Source of the DNA: Arenimonas caeni | GTDB taxonomy: Bacteria; Pseudomonadota; Gammaproteobacteria; Xanthomonadales; Xanthomonadaceae | DNA length: 64,000 nt | Assembly: GCF_003024235.1 (NCBI RefSeq) | Contig: NZ_KZ679087.1 | Location: 62,001-126,000 of the forward strand | Direction: 5' to 3' | Part shown: piece by piece, positions 55,634 through 64,000 of the stretch | Numbering within the stretch: the first letter of the stretch is position 1 | How the letters are laid out: each line of letters starts with the position of its first letter | Notes under the pieces: generated by a model | The model's database searches: none | What the model was told of the DNA's origin: nothing | Seen by the model: only the letters and a program-made list of their open reading frames with translations | Program-made: the position numbers and the translations under genes

Positions 55634-55918
55634 TCAGGCCTGGGCGATTTCCCGCTTCAGACGCCGGTCGAGCAGCACGAAGCCGAAGGGAACGACCGAG
55701 CTCAGCAGCGCCAGCAGCCAGGCGCCCACCGACCACTTGCGCAGGTGGCTGACGACCAGCGACGCCAGCACGTAGGCCAGCCAGAGCACGCCATGGGTCA
55801 TGCCCACGGGCCAGACGAAGTCATGGCCGAACTGGTACTTGGCCGGCATGGCCACGAACAGCAGCACGAGCAGGGACAGGCCTTCAATCAGGCTGAGCAG
55901 GCGGAAGCTTCGGAGCAT
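55634..55918 (-). CDS. DUF3817 family membrane protein
   Basis: A 94-residue inner-membrane protein with three transmembrane helices. The pattern RLLSLIEGLSLLVLLFVAMP, GHDFVWPVGMTHGVLWLAYV and SSVVPFGFVLLDRRLKRE is typical of DUF3817. Function is unknown. Confidence 0.88.
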   Translation of the reverse strand: MLRSFRLLSLIEGLSLLVLLFVAMPAKYQFGHDFVWPVGMTHGVLWLAYVLASLVVSHLRKWSVGAWLLALLSSVVPFGFVLLDRRLKREIAQA

Positions 55919-55957
55919 GTTGGGTTCCGTTGGGCGGTAAACCGAGAAGCCGGGAGT

Positions 55958-56272
55958 TTAGCCCGGCATTGGTGCCGGCGACTGCCGCCAGAAACTGATG
56001 TCCGGCGGACCGGCCAGGAAAGCGCCGGCCTTCCGGATGAAGGCCTGGATGTGCGGCTGCTGCATGTGCGGCCCCAGGAAGACTTCCGCGCTCGGCCAGC
56101 GCTCGAGCAGGGTGAACAGGCTCGGGTCGGCGGTGTCCTGCACGATCTGGATGCCGCCGCATTCCGGCTCGGCGGCCAGCACGGCCTGCACCAAGGCGGT
56201 GATCTCGCTGCGGGCGGTCTCCACCTGGCCGGGCTGGGCCCGGTAGGCGACGAGGACGAGGGTCTGGCTCAT
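55958..56272 (-). CDS. Antibiotic biosynthesis monooxygenase (ABM) domain protein
   Basis: A 104-residue dimeric ferredoxin-like-fold protein of the ABM/quinol-monooxygenase type, with LVLVAYRAQPGQVETARSEI, ECGGIQIVQDTADPSLFTLL and ERWPSAEVFLGPHMQQPHIQ. Typically such proteins oxidise quinols or handle small reactive aromatics without a cofactor; the substrate here is unknown. Confidence 0.82.
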   Translation of the reverse strand: MSQTLVLVAYRAQPGQVETARSEITALVQAVLAAEPECGGIQIVQDTADPSLFTLLERWPSAEVFLGPHMQQPHIQAFIRKAGAFLAGPPDISFWRQSPAPMPG

Positions 56273-56387
56273 GGTGGGCTCCGTGGGTTGCGGGATGTGG
56301 TGCGCTGCCTGGACCCGTGCAGCACCGAGCAGGCCAACGCGGCAGGGGCTGCAAACAGGACCAGCGCGGTGAGCCCGGGCCGGCGCA

Positions 56388-56801
56388 TCATCCGGTCAGC
56401 GCCGCAGCCATGCCCGAGTGCGCCAGCCAGGCGAAGAGCCCCAGGTTGGCGACCACGGTCAGCCAGAAGACCACCTGGAAGGGCTGCTTGATGGTCTTGT
56501 GCCGGAACTGCTGCTGGGCGAGCAGGGCGCCGGGCCAGCCGCCGAGCAGGCCGGCCAGGTGCAGGGTGTTCTCGGGGATGCGGCGGGCGCCGCGTCCGGC
56601 CGCCGCCTTGTCGGCCCAGTACATGAGGTAGGCGACGGCGCTGGCGACCAGCCAGGCCAGCCCGAGCATGGCGGGCAGCAGGCCCACCTGCACCAGCGCG
56701 CCCGCCGTGGCCAGCGCGGCCAGGCCGATGGCGGCGCGGGGTGTCTTCGTTCGCTTGCGCGGTGGTTCGACCATGTTCCACTCGATGATGCGGCCGGCCA
56801 T
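56388..56801 (-). CDS. DUF1294 family membrane protein
   Basis: A 137-residue protein with four hydrophobic segments and the full DUF1294 signature: YWADKAAAGRGARRIPENTL, HLAGLLGGWPGALLAQQQFR and HKTIKQPFQVVFW. The N-terminus, MAGRIIEWN followed by a basic stretch, looks like the first strand of a cold-shock domain, which often precedes DUF1294; the rest of that domain is absent. The ATG at 56774 is an alternative start with GAGTGG upstream. Function is unknown. Confidence 0.82.
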   Translation of the reverse strand: MAGRIIEWNMVEPPRKRTKTPRAAIGLAALATAGALVQVGLLPAMLGLAWLVASAVAYLMYWADKAAAGRGARRIPENTLHLAGLLGGWPGALLAQQQFRHKTIKQPFQVVFWLTVVANLGLFAWLAHSGMAAALTG

Positions 56802-56827
56802 TTGGATGGGAGCCACCAGGATTGATT

Positions 56828-57388
56828 TCAGCCGGCGGCCTCGTAGGCGAGCTTGATCCAACCGGCCAGCTCGGCATCGACCTGGGCGGCGTCGGTGAGT
56901 TTTACGCGGTAGTTGCACATCTGCCCGGCGGGCAGCTTCTCAAGGCGCGGGGAATCGGGTAGCAACTTGATGTTCAGGCCCAGCTCGACGCGGCTGTTGG
57001 CAGGCGGGCCGATCATGGCGAACTGCTTCTTGCGCCGGTAGCTGATGTATTTCTGTTTCGGCGCGGCTTCGAACGCGCCCAGTTTGCCCATGTGCTTGAG
57101 AAGCGCCTCGTGGATCGGGCGCAGGGCGGCCTTCGGCCCGGCGTAGAGCGCGTCGAGCGGGTCGCCCTCGTCTGCGGCCGGCGCGCTGCCGGCCTGTTTG
57201 GCCACGTGGGCCAGGGTATTGGCATCACCGTGCCCGAGGCCCAGGTCGGCCTTGAGCATGGCCACGATTTCGCCGTGTTTGACCAGTCCGCTGCCTTTGA
57301 CCAGCGCCACCAGTTCGTCCAGCGATTTGCCGGTGCGGGCCTGGATGTTGCGCAACTGGGTTCCGAGTGCCTGCTTGGGGTCGGCCAT
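56828..57388 (-). CDS. DUF4287/DUF5655 domain protein
   Basis: A 186-residue soluble protein. The N-terminal domain (about 5-62), NIQARTGKSLDELVALVKGS followed by GHGDANTLAHV, is DUF4287. The C-terminal half (about 80-183), with KLGAFEAAPKQKYISYRRKK and QFAMIGPPANSRVELGLNIK, is DUF5655, thought to bind a ligand or nucleic acid. No function is established. Confidence 0.88.
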   Translation of the reverse strand: MADPKQALGTQLRNIQARTGKSLDELVALVKGSGLVKHGEIVAMLKADLGLGHGDANTLAHVAKQAGSAPAADEGDPLDALYAGPKAALRPIHEALLKHMGKLGAFEAAPKQKYISYRRKKQFAMIGPPANSRVELGLNIKLLPDSPRLEKLPAGQMCNYRVKLTDAAQVDAELAGWIKLAYEAAG

Positions 57389-57424
57389 GGCGCGCTCCTC
57401 GGTGGCTACGTGGGCGGATTTCTC

Positions 57425-57772
57425 TCAGCGTTCGACGATGCGGCCGGACCCGCCGGAGGTGCATTCAAGTACGTAACTGCGGCCCGCCTCGAAGTTGGAC
57501 TTCACCGTGGGATAGGTATCCATGGTGATGGTGTCGGGGCAGTTGTACTCGATGGTGTGCTTGCCCGCCGGCACTCGGATGACGGCCGGCAACCCCGCGA
57601 TGTGCCTGCCGTCGAGCGCGGTGAACCGGCCCGGCAGGCCGCCCGGCGAGCCCGGATCGGCAAAGGCCAGCTCGGCCGAGTTGGATTCGTCGAGCGTGGC
57701 GGGCGTGCTGGCGCAGGCGGTGGCGAGGCTGAGGGCCAGGAGCGCGGTGAGTGGTCGGAAGGTCAGTGGCAT
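57425..57772 (-). CDS. Putative lipoprotein
   Basis: A 115-residue predicted lipoprotein. The signal is LTALLALSLATAC with Cys20 as lipidation site. The mature part has a PEGA-like feel (GLPAVIRVPAGKHTIEYNCP) with two cysteines that could pair. I start at the ATG 57772; an in-frame start 12 codons upstream would bury the signal peptide. No family is recognised with confidence. Confidence 0.6.
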   Translation of the reverse strand: MPLTFRPLTALLALSLATACASTPATLDESNSAELAFADPGSPGGLPGRFTALDGRHIAGLPAVIRVPAGKHTIEYNCPDTITMDTYPTVKSNFEAGRSYVLECTSGGSGRIVER

Positions 57773-57829
57773 CACGGCGTCCTGGGCGGTCGGGGGCGGG
57801 GAAAGCATGCCACGACGCGCGGTCTGGCT

Positions 57830-58243
57830 TCAGGCCTTGCGGGCAAGCAGCCGGTGCCCGAGCCAGGCCGCGGGCAGGTAGGCCAGCAGCAGGTCCAGGG
57901 CGATGAACCACGCGGGTGCCGGAAGCATGAAGGCGGTGGCGATGCCGCCGGCCAGGAACAGGATGCCAACCGCCCACGCCGGCCCTGGGCTGCGCAGCGG
58001 GGCAAGCAGCGTGGCCAGCGCGGCCCCCGCCAGCGTGCCGAGGCTGTGCGCCAGGAACGGGAACAGGAAGTGCCGGGGCTCGAAAAGGTGCAGCGAGGCC
58101 CTGAGCCCCTCGACCGAAGTAGTGTCGGCGCCGGCCGGCGGTGGGATGACGATGCCGCTGAGCTGGACCAGCGCCATGTTCACGACGCTGCCTGCGATAT
58201 AGCCCGCGACTCCGGCGAGTATGAGTCGGACGGTTCGGTGCAT
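57830..58243 (-). CDS. Hypothetical membrane protein
   Basis: A 137-residue protein with four predicted transmembrane helices (LILAGVAGYIAGSVVNMALV, FLFPFLAHSLGTLAGAALAT, AWAVGILFLAGGIATAFML, WFIALDLLLAYLPAAWLG). The GSVVNM, FLAHSLGTLAGA and LPAAWLG positions look conserved, but I cannot name the family. It starts 25 nt after the next membrane protein. Confidence 0.65.
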   Translation of the reverse strand: MHRTVRLILAGVAGYIAGSVVNMALVQLSGIVIPPPAGADTTSVEGLRASLHLFEPRHFLFPFLAHSLGTLAGAALATLLAPLRSPGPAWAVGILFLAGGIATAFMLPAPAWFIALDLLLAYLPAAWLGHRLLARKA

Positions 58244-58268
58244 TGTTCTCTCCCAGGGGTTGAGCGTC

Positions 58269-58670
58269 TCAGGCCGACGGCCGACGCAGCACCCGGCCGA
58301 CCAACAAGGATCCGGCGATGGCCCCGCCGAGCGCCGCCCACCACAGCGACCAGGCGCCGATCACATGGCTGAGCGCACCGGCGATTCCGAGCCCGACGAC
58401 CAGGAACAGCCACAATACATTCAACTTCCGGGACGGTGCGACCGATACCGCAACCACAAGGACCACGAGCGCTGAAAGGGCAACCCCGGTATGCGTCAGG
58501 ACCTCGAGGGCGACCCTGATGGTGGGGTTCCCGCACATCCCCGACACCATGTCCGCGGGCGGGCAGAGCCGCGAGCCCACGACGGCGTGGGCGGCCAGCG
58601 AGGCAAACGCGACCAGGGACCAGGCGGCGACTGCGGCCGGGAGGACAAGGAGCCATCGGATTGTGTGCAT
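58269..58670 (-). CDS. Hypothetical membrane protein
   Basis: A 133-residue protein with four hydrophobic helices. Two cysteines flank a short loop (RLCPPADMVSGMCGNP) and probably form a periplasmic disulphide. The ATG at 58670 was preferred; a TTG three codons earlier is possible. I recognise no family. It lies upstream of another four-helix membrane protein and may be co-transcribed with it. Confidence 0.55.
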   Translation of the reverse strand: MHTIRWLLVLPAAVAAWSLVAFASLAAHAVVGSRLCPPADMVSGMCGNPTIRVALEVLTHTGVALSALVVLVVAVSVAPSRKLNVLWLFLVVGLGIAGALSHVIGAWSLWWAALGGAIAGSLLVGRVLRRPSA

Positions 58671-58739
58671 GCTCTTCAAGTGGCTGGTTTTCGGCTGAGT
58701 CTGGCCGCGCCGCGAAGCGACTCCGGCTTGAGGGGGTCG

Positions 58740-59354
58740 TCAGCCACCTGCGCCAGGTGCCTGAGGGCAATGCAAATAATTGTCCAGCGACTCGTCCCAG
58801 CCGGACGCCTCATCAAAGCCTGGAACAAGGCCGTCGCCGGAACCGGGGCCAGACAGGAAGGCGCCTATGCCATGTTGGACCATGTAGCGAGGGTAGTAAT
58901 TGGGCGGTCCCAGCTTGCGTATCTCCGCACAGACTGCCGCGAAGGCCTTCTCGTCCTGGAGCATGCGCCCTGCTTCCGTACGGAACTGGTCGTACTTCTC
59001 CTCGGCTATGGGCCAGAGATTCTCCATTTGCAGGGCAGGAAGTGCTTGATGCGCGGTCTTGTCCAAGACACGCAGAGTATCAAAGCGACCATAGACGCCG
59101 GCGAGGGCGAAAAGCAGCACGCCATCTGCGAAGTTCCCGGTCTCCACGCAGTCTGCAACTGCCCTGTACAGGTCGGCCGGGGTATGTGTGTTCTTTGCTT
59201 CCACTAAAGGAATGCACGCCAGCTCGGTGGTGGACTCGAGGTTTCCTTCGGTCCTGTAGTCCGTGATTCCTGGTGTCCCTTGGGCGGCCTCGTCCGCGTG
59301 CAGGAAGATCGCAAGCAGCGCGGCAGGGATGGCGACGGCGCTGGGCTTGTTCAT
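58740..59354 (-). CDS. Hypothetical exported protein
   Basis: A 204-residue protein with an N-terminal signal segment (MNKPSAVAIPAALLAIFLHA). The mature part has Cys pairs in TTELACIPL and AVADCVE, and the segment LGPPNYYPRYMVQHGIGAF near the C-terminus. GC content is lower than in neighbouring genes, which hints at recent acquisition. The frame is open 53 codons further upstream, but only the ATG at 59354 begins the signal peptide. No family recognised. Confidence 0.6.
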   Translation of the reverse strand: MNKPSAVAIPAALLAIFLHADEAAQGTPGITDYRTEGNLESTTELACIPLVEAKNTHTPADLYRAVADCVETGNFADGVLLFALAGVYGRFDTLRVLDKTAHQALPALQMENLWPIAEEKYDQFRTEAGRMLQDEKAFAAVCAEIRKLGPPNYYPRYMVQHGIGAFLSGPGSGDGLVPGFDEASGWDESLDNYLHCPQAPGAGG

Positions 59355-59705
59355 GGCGTTTCGGTATCCCCTTTGAATCGATGAAGGCTGCTGCGATGCC
59401 TGGTGCCAGGTTTGCGTCACGCCGCCACGCGGCGTCGACTTGAAAGAGGTGTCAGGCCTTCTTTGGCTTGAATCGTGGCATGAGCGCGAACACGCCCCAA
59501 CCCAAGTATTCACGCGTGTAGGTTGCGTGGCGCTCAGGCTCTGTGTTCAGCCTGGAATGGATTTCCCCGGCCAACCCATCCTCTCAAGGTTTGGAGCCTC
59601 CGGGAAAGCCGGGGCGATTCAATTGGCCGGATAGTGCCGCATAAGCGGAAATAGCCTGGAGTTGCGGCCCGGTGTTATCCGGGCTGTCGGGCCTGAGACT
59701 ATTTC
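59355..59705. other. Gene-free stretch of 351 nt
   Basis: No intact gene is visible. The stretch has lower GC than its surroundings. A minus-strand frame without a start codon ends in VFALMPRFKPKKA and a stop at 59453, which looks like the tail of a lost gene. It also contains an insertion-sequence end (59576-59621) and, next to the yjdM stop, a small inverted repeat (CTGAGA/TCTCAG, 59693-59709). Confidence 0.5.
59576..59621 (-). mobile_element. Probable remnant of an IS3-family terminal repeat
   Basis: On the minus strand it begins TGAATCGCCCCGGCTTTCCC and continues GGAGGCTCCAAACC, then TTGAGAGGATGG. From memory this resembles the terminal repeat and pre-orfA region of IS3-family elements whose ends start TGAACCGCCCCGG. 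No transposase reading frame follows, so only an end is left. A partner end is not certain. Confidence 0.4.
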
Positions 59706-60053
59706 TCAGCCCGCGTCTTTCTTCACGAACTCCGACTTCAGCTTCATCGCGCCGATGCCGTCGATGCGGCAGTCGATGTCGTGGTCGCCGTCGACGATGC
59801 GGATGTTGCGCACCTTGGTGCCCACCTTCACCACGGAGGACGAGCCCTTGATCTTCAGGTCCTTGACCACGATGACGGTGTCGCCGTCGGCGAGCGGGTT
59901 GCCGTTGGCATCGCGCACCACCCGGGTTTCCTCGGCGGTTTCGGTGGCCTCGCCCGGCGACCACTCGTGGGCGCATTCGGGGCAGACTAGCATCAGGCCG
60001 TCTTCGTAGGTGAATTCCGAGCCGCAGGCGGGGCAGGGGGGCAGGGTGCTCAC
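59706..60053 (-). CDS. yjdM: YjdM (PhnA) family zinc-ribbon protein
   Basis: A 115-residue protein once called PhnA. It has an N-terminal zinc ribbon ([20 protein letters not shown]) and an SH3-like C-terminal domain with [20 protein letters not shown] and [20 protein letters not shown]. Its role is unknown in spite of the old link to alkylphosphonates. The start is a GTG that overlaps the parC stop by 4 nt, so it is coupled to parC. Confidence 0.95.
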   Translation of the reverse strand: MSTLPPCPACGSEFTYEDGLMLVCPECAHEWSPGEATETAEETRVVRDANGNPLADGDTVIVVKDLKIKGSSSVVKVGTKVRNIRIVDGDHDIDCRIDGIGAMKLKSEFVKKDAG

Positions 60054-62299
60054 GCATTCGTCTCCACGCGATCAACCTTGGTGAAACCACGCGGCAGCAG
60101 GTTGCCGCGGCTGGCGCGGCTGCCCTCGTAGGCCTGCAGGTCACGCCAGCCGAGCACGAGCTTCTGCTTGCCGCTGTGGATGGTCAGCTCGCCACCCTGG
60201 CGAACGCTGGCGATGGCCACCACCTTTTCCTGGCCGGCCTTGAGTTTTGCCGGCGGGATCTGGATGAGCTTGTTGCCCTTGCCCTTGTCCAGCTCCGGCA
60301 GTTCGGCGAGCGGGAAGGCCAGCAGGTGGCCGGCGCTGGTGATGGTGACGACCCAGTCGGTGGCCACGTCGGCCACCGGCACCGGCGCCAGCACCTCGCC
60401 GTCGCCCGGGTTGAGCAGGGCCTTGCCGGCCTTGTTGCGGCCGGTGAAGTTCTCGAAGCGGGTGACGAAGCCGTAGCCGTGCGAGGAGGCCAGCACGAAG
60501 CGGGCGTCGTTCTCGCCGGCGGCCAGGGACACGAAGCCGGCGCCCGAGGGCGGGCTGAAGCGGCCGCTCAGCGGCTCGCCGTTGCCGCGGGCGCTGGGCA
60601 GGGTGTGCGCCAGCGTGGAATAGCTGCGGCCGGTGGAGTCGAGGAAGGCCACCTGCTGGGTGGTGCGGCCGCGCACGGCCTGCAGCAGGCCGTCGCCGTC
60701 GCGGTAGCTCAGCGCGGCGGCGTCCACGTCGTGGCCCTTGGCGGCGCGCACCCAACCCTTCTTCGACAGCACCACCGTCACCGGCTCGCTCGGCACCAGC
60801 TCGGTTTCGCTGATGGCCTGGGCGGCCTCGCGCTGCACCAGCGGCGAGCGGCGCTCGTCGCCGAACTTCTTCGCGTCGGCCAGCAGCTCGTCCTTCACCT
60901 GCTTCTTGAGCTTGGCCTTGCTGCCGAGCGTGGCGACGATCTTCTCGCGCTCCTTCGCCAGCTCGTCCTGCTCGCCGCGGATCTTCATTTCCTCCAGGCG
61001 CGCCAGCTGCTTGAGCTTGGTGTCGAGGATGTAGTCGGCCTGCTCCTCGCTCAGCCCGAAGCGCGCCATCAGCACCGGCTTGGGCTCGTCCTCGGTGCGG
61101 ATGATGCGGATCACCTCGTCGAGGTTGAGGAAGGCCACCAGCAGGCCCTCGAGCAGGTGCAGGCGGCGCTCGACCTTGTCCAGGCGGTGCTTCAGGCGCC
61201 GCGCCACGGTGTCGGTGCGGAACAGCAGCCACTCGGCCAGGAACTCGCGCAGGTTCTTCACCTGCGGCCGGCCGTCGAGGCCGATGATGTTGAAGTTCAC
61301 CCGGAAGCTCTTCTCGAGGTCCGTGGTGGCGAACAGGTGGCCCATCAGGCCCTCGAAGTCCACGCGGTTGCTGCGCGGCACCAGCACCAGGCGCACCGGG
61401 TTCTCGTGGTCGGACTCGTCGCGCAGGTCCTCGAGCCAGGGCAGCTTCTTGGCGCGCATCTGCTGCGCCACCTGCTCCATGATCTTCGAGGGCGAGACCT
61501 GGTAGGGCAGGTTGGTGATGACGATGTTCGCGCCTTCGCGGGCCCAGGTGGCGCGGGCGCGCACGCTGCCGTTGCCGGTTTCGTAGATGGCGCGCAGGTC
61601 GTCGGGCGCGGTGATGATCTCGGCGCCGGTCGGGTAGTCCGGGCCGCGCACGTGCTCGCACAGGTCGCGCACGGTCGCGTCGGGGTCGTCGAGCAGGCGC
61701 ACGGCCGCGCTCACCACCTCGTTGAGGTTGTGCGGCGGGATGTCGGTGGCCATGCCCACGGCGATGCCGGTGGTGCCGTTGAGCAGCAGGTGCGGCAGGC
61801 GCGCCGGCAGCCAGCTCGGCTCCTGCAGGGTGCCGTCGAAGTTCGGCACCCAGTCCACCGTGCCCTGGCCCAGCTCGCCCAGCAGCACCTCGGCGATGGG
61901 CGTGAGCTTGGACTCGGTGTAGCGCATGGCAGCGAACGACTTGGGGTCGTCGGTGGAGCCGAAGTTGCCCTGGCCCTCGATCAGCGGGTAGCGGTACGAA
62001 AACGGCTGGGCCATCAGCACCAGCGCCTCGTAGCAGGCGCTGTCGCCGTGCGGGTGGAACTTGCCGATCACGTCGCCGACGGTGCGTGCGCTCTTCTTGG
62101 GCTTGGCGGTGGCGCCCAGGCCCAGCTCGCTCATGGCGTAGATGATGCGCCGCTGCACGGGCTTGAGGCCGTCGCCCAGGAAGGGCAGGGCGCGGTCCAG
62201 CACCACGTACATCGAGTAATCCAGGTAGGCGCGCTCGGCGTACTCGCGCAGCGGGATCTGTTCGAAGCCGTGGAAGGCGGGGCGGGCGGGCTCGGTCAT
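60050..62299 (-). CDS. parC: DNA topoisomerase IV subunit A
   Basis: Breaks and rejoins DNA to decatenate daughter chromosomes, together with ParE. The 749-residue product has the catalytic tyrosine Y127 in [11 protein letters not shown]. The quinolone-determining region [13 protein letters not shown] keeps the drug-sensitive Ser87 and Glu91 (E. coli Ser80/Glu84). A C-terminal beta-pinwheel completes it. Length fits ParC (E. coli 752) rather than GyrA, and the GyrA-box is absent. A TAGAAT (62336-62341, minus) lies 37 nt upstream. parE is not in the window. Confidence 0.96.
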   Translation of the reverse strand: MTEPARPAFHGFEQIPLREYAERAYLDYSMYVVLDRALPFLGDGLKPVQRRIIYAMSELGLGATAKPKKSARTVGDVIGKFHPHGDSACYEALVLMAQPFSYRYPLIEGQGNFGSTDDPKSFAAMRYTESKLTPIAEVLLGELGQGTVDWVPNFDGTLQEPSWLPARLPHLLLNGTTGIAVGMATDIPPHNLNEVVSAAVRLLDDPDATVRDLCEHVRGPDYPTGAEIITAPDDLRAIYETGNGSVRARATWAREGANIVITNLPYQVSPSKIMEQVAQQMRAKKLPWLEDLRDESDHENPVRLVLVPRSNRVDFEGLMGHLFATTDLEKSFRVNFNIIGLDGRPQVKNLREFLAEWLLFRTDTVARRLKHRLDKVERRLHLLEGLLVAFLNLDEVIRIIRTEDEPKPVLMARFGLSEEQADYILDTKLKQLARLEEMKIRGEQDELAKEREKIVATLGSKAKLKKQVKDELLADAKKFGDERRSPLVQREAAQAISETELVPSEPVTVVLSKKGWVRAAKGHDVDAAALSYRDGDGLLQAVRGRTTQQVAFLDSTGRSYSTLAHTLPSARGNGEPLSGRFSPPSGAGFVSLAAGENDARFVLASSHGYGFVTRFENFTGRNKAGKALLNPGDGEVLAPVPVADVATDWVVTITSAGHLLAFPLAELPELDKGKGNKLIQIPPAKLKAGQEKVVAIASVRQGGELTIHSGKQKLVLGWRDLQAYEGSRASRGNLLPRGFTKVDRVETNA

Positions 62300-62355
62300 G
62301 CGGGGGCGTGCTCGGTGGATCGAAGGAAGACCCCGATTCTACCGGCCCCGGCGGC

Positions 62356-64000
62356 CTAGGGTTCGGCCAGCGCGTCGTTCCACTGGCGGGCCCGGCGCGA
62401 ATCGGCGTCGCCGGCGTGGGCCGGGTCGTCGCCCACCACGCGGTTGCGGCCGGCGCGCTTGGCCCGGAACAGGGCGGTGTCGGCGCGGTGGAACAGGTCG
62501 CCGGCGTCGTAACCCTTGCCCAGGTCGGCCACGGCCACGCCCACGCTCAGGCTCAGGCCGGGCATGGGCGGGGTGGCGTCGGGGGCGCGCCAGACCAGGT
62601 CGAAACGAAGCTGCTCGGCCAGGGCTTCGGCGGCGGGCTGGTCCAGGCCTTCGCAGGCCACCAGGAACTCGTCGCCGCCGAAGCGGCCCAGCAGGTCGTC
62701 GCTGCGCAGCTTGCCGCGGGCGATGCCGGTGGCCAGGCGCAGGGCCTCGTCGCCGGCCAGGTGGCCGTGCTGGTCGTTGATGGTCTTGAAGTTGTCGAGG
62801 TCGAAGACCAGCAGGGCGACAGAGCGGCCGTGGTTCTCGGCGTGGCGCAGCAGCGTGGCGAGTTCGGCGGCGAAGGCCTGGCGGGTCAGTGCGCCGGTGA
62901 GCGGGTCGAGTGCCACGCGTTCGCGCAGGGCCTGGTGTTCGTTCTCCAGCGCCTGCTGGCGGTCGGCGATCTGGCGCTTCTCGTCGCGCAGGTGGCGGGC
63001 GTGGCGCAGCACGCGCACCAGGCCCCAGGCCAGCAGCAGGGTGGGCAGGGCGAGCGCCCAGGTCCAGGTCGGCAGGCCGTTGGTGCCGGCGGTGGACACC
63101 GGGCGCGCCGCAGGGGCATCGGCCACGCCGGCATCGAGCGCCATGAATCGCGCGCGGGCGCTGCCGTTGTCGGCCGCCAGCCGGCCCAGCTGGTCGAAGC
63201 GCGAAAGCCGGCTGCGGAACTCGAAGGCACGCTTGCTGGCGGCCAGTGCCTCGGCGGTGCGGCCGAGTGCGGAATAGGCCTTCTCCAGTTCCAGCGAGAC
63301 GTCCTGGCGCAGGCGGTCGAGCCCCAGCTCGTCGCCGATGGCCTCGGCGTGGCGCAGCGGGGCGATGGCCTCGGCCGGGCGGCCCATGGCCACCAGCGCT
63401 TCGCCCTCGGCCAGGGCCAGGTCTGATTCGAGCAGGCGTTCGCCGAGCTTCGCGGCCAGGGCGCGGCCCTCGCGCAGCGTGGCCAGGCCCTGCGCGTGCT
63501 GGTCGTTGGCGACCTGCGCGCGGCCCAGCGCCAGGCTGCCCAGCGCGGTGCCCATGTCGCCGCCGTTGCGCCGGAAGGCCGCCATCGAGGCCTCGCCATC
63601 GGCCAGGGCGGCGGCGTGGTCGCCCAGCTCGAGCTGCAGCTGGGCGCGCAGCATCAGGTTCAGGCCCAGCGGGAAGTCGGGCGGGTTTTGGCCCATCAGC
63701 GCGATGGCCTGGTTGGTGCCCTGCAAGGCGGCCGGGTAGTCCTCGAGGTTCTGGAACAGCTTGGCCAGCGAGTAATAACTCTCCGACTGGTCGATCGGGC
63801 GGCCCACGCGCCGCAGGGTTTCGAGCGCGCTCACTTGCAGTTCGACCGCCTCGGCGTAGTGGCCGCGGCTTTCCTTGGCCCGCGCCAGCGCGCGTTCGGC
63901 CATGGCCACCTGGCGCTCGTGGCCGGTGCCGCGCCAGATGCGGATCGCCTCATCGAAGCGGCGTTCGGCGTCGTCGAGCGCGCCGGTCGCCACGTCGGCC
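62356..64000 (-). CDS. TPR-GGDEF diguanylate cyclase (5' end outside window)
   Basis: Partial: the frame runs off the window at 64000, so the true start is not visible. The visible part (about 548 residues) has TPR-like helical repeats, one transmembrane helix (WTWALALPTLLLAWGLV), a coiled coil, and a GGDEF domain. The active site GGDEF is at 62665-62679. An RxxD inhibitory site (RSDD) lies five residues before it, so product inhibition by c-di-GMP is likely. The TPR part is probably periplasmic. It ends 57 nt upstream of parC. Confidence 0.93.
   Translation of the reverse strand, partial: ADVATGALDDAERRFDEAIRIWRGTGHERQVAMAERALARAKESRGHYAEAVELQVSALETLRRVGRPIDQSESYYSLAKLFQNLEDYPAALQGTNQAIALMGQNPPDFPLGLNLMLRAQLQLELGDHAAALADGEASMAAFRRNGGDMGTALGSLALGRAQVANDQHAQGLATLREGRALAAKLGERLLESDLALAEGEALVAMGRPAEAIAPLRHAEAIGDELGLDRLRQDVSLELEKAYSALGRTAEALAASKRAFEFRSRLSRFDQLGRLAADNGSARARFMALDAGVADAPAARPVSTAGTNGLPTWTWALALPTLLLAWGLVRVLRHARHLRDEKRQIADRQQALENEHQALRERVALDPLTGALTRQAFAAELATLLRHAENHGRSVALLVFDLDNFKTINDQHGHLAGDEALRLATGIARGKLRSDDLLGRFGGDEFLVACEGLDQPAAEALAEQLRFDLVWRAPDATPPMPGLSLSVGVAVADLGKGYDAGDLFHRADTALFRAKRAGRNRVVGDDPAHAGDADSRRARQWNDALAEP

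Noticed and set aside
59640-59700. An attC or dif recombination site in the gene-free stretch
   Set aside because: Several short palindromes occur (CCGCATAAGCGG, CCCGGTGTTATCCGGG), but none carries the R'/R'' core of attC or the XerCD arms of dif.
60176-62359. A plus-strand open frame of 727 codons opposite parC
   Set aside because: Antisense to a conserved gene, with low-complexity Gly/His/Val-rich product and no start signal.

Overview
The window is a high-GC chromosomal segment, visibly well above 65 % GC, from a gammaproteobacterium. Gene order points to the Lysobacterales/Xanthomonadales: leuS-lptE-holA-nadD-rsfS-rlmH-maf-rng-yhdP-tldD on one side, then the block rpsB-tsf-pyrH-frr-uppS-cdsA-dxr-rseP-bamA-lpxD-fabZ-lpxA-lpxB-rnhB-dnaE-accA with map-glnD-dapD-spx-dapE-asnB divergent from it. 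A REP-like sequence near 40.75 kb and starts placed directly after -10 boxes fit the same group. I cannot name the genus. I saw no tRNA, rRNA, CRISPR array or prophage.

Layout. 0-1.4 kb: an exported amidohydrolase (minus). 1.4-16.6 kb: a plus-strand housekeeping run covering leucyl-tRNA synthesis, LPS assembly, DNA polymerase delta, NAD synthesis, ribosome silencing and methylation, Maf, RNase G, the AsmA-like YhdP and TldD/PmbA, with darP on the opposite strand between tldD and pmbA. 16.7-19.5 kb: five orphan membrane or lipoprotein genes of lower certainty, with a Fur-like box and an operator-like inverted repeat upstream. 19.5-42.6 kb: an unbroken minus-strand cell-envelope and replication superoperon running from rpsB to ispA, with many 4-nt start/stop overlaps. 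Two local oddities are the absence of skp between bamA and lpxD and a tandem pair of YkvA-like genes between rnhB and dnaE. 42.9-48.6 kb: map, glnD, dapD, an Spx-like gene and dapE (plus). 48.7-51.6 kb: a hypothetical gene behind a perfect CRP/Clp box, and a penicillin-acylase family gene (both minus). 51.7-53.6 kb: asnB (plus). 53.6-59.4 kb: a minus-strand run of small accessory genes (leucine-rich-repeat/zinc-ribbon protein, DUF924, DUF3817, ABM monooxygenase, DUF1294, DUF4287/DUF5655, lipoproteins, membrane proteins). 59.4-59.7 kb: a gene-free stretch with a probable insertion-sequence remnant. 59.7-64 kb: yjdM, parC and the 3' part of a TPR-GGDEF diguanylate cyclase cut by the window edge.

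The most striking signal is upstream of asnB. A good promoter (TTGCCA-18-TACTAT) lies directly before a 21-codon reading frame in which six of seven consecutive codons (7-13) are for asparagine. It is followed by a perfect 13-bp terminator hairpin with a T-rich tail and then asnB. An 8-bp segment at the end of the peptide frame can pair with the 5' arm of the terminator. This has every part of an asparagine-sensing transcription attenuator, and the leader peptide appears to be translated from a leaderless mRNA.
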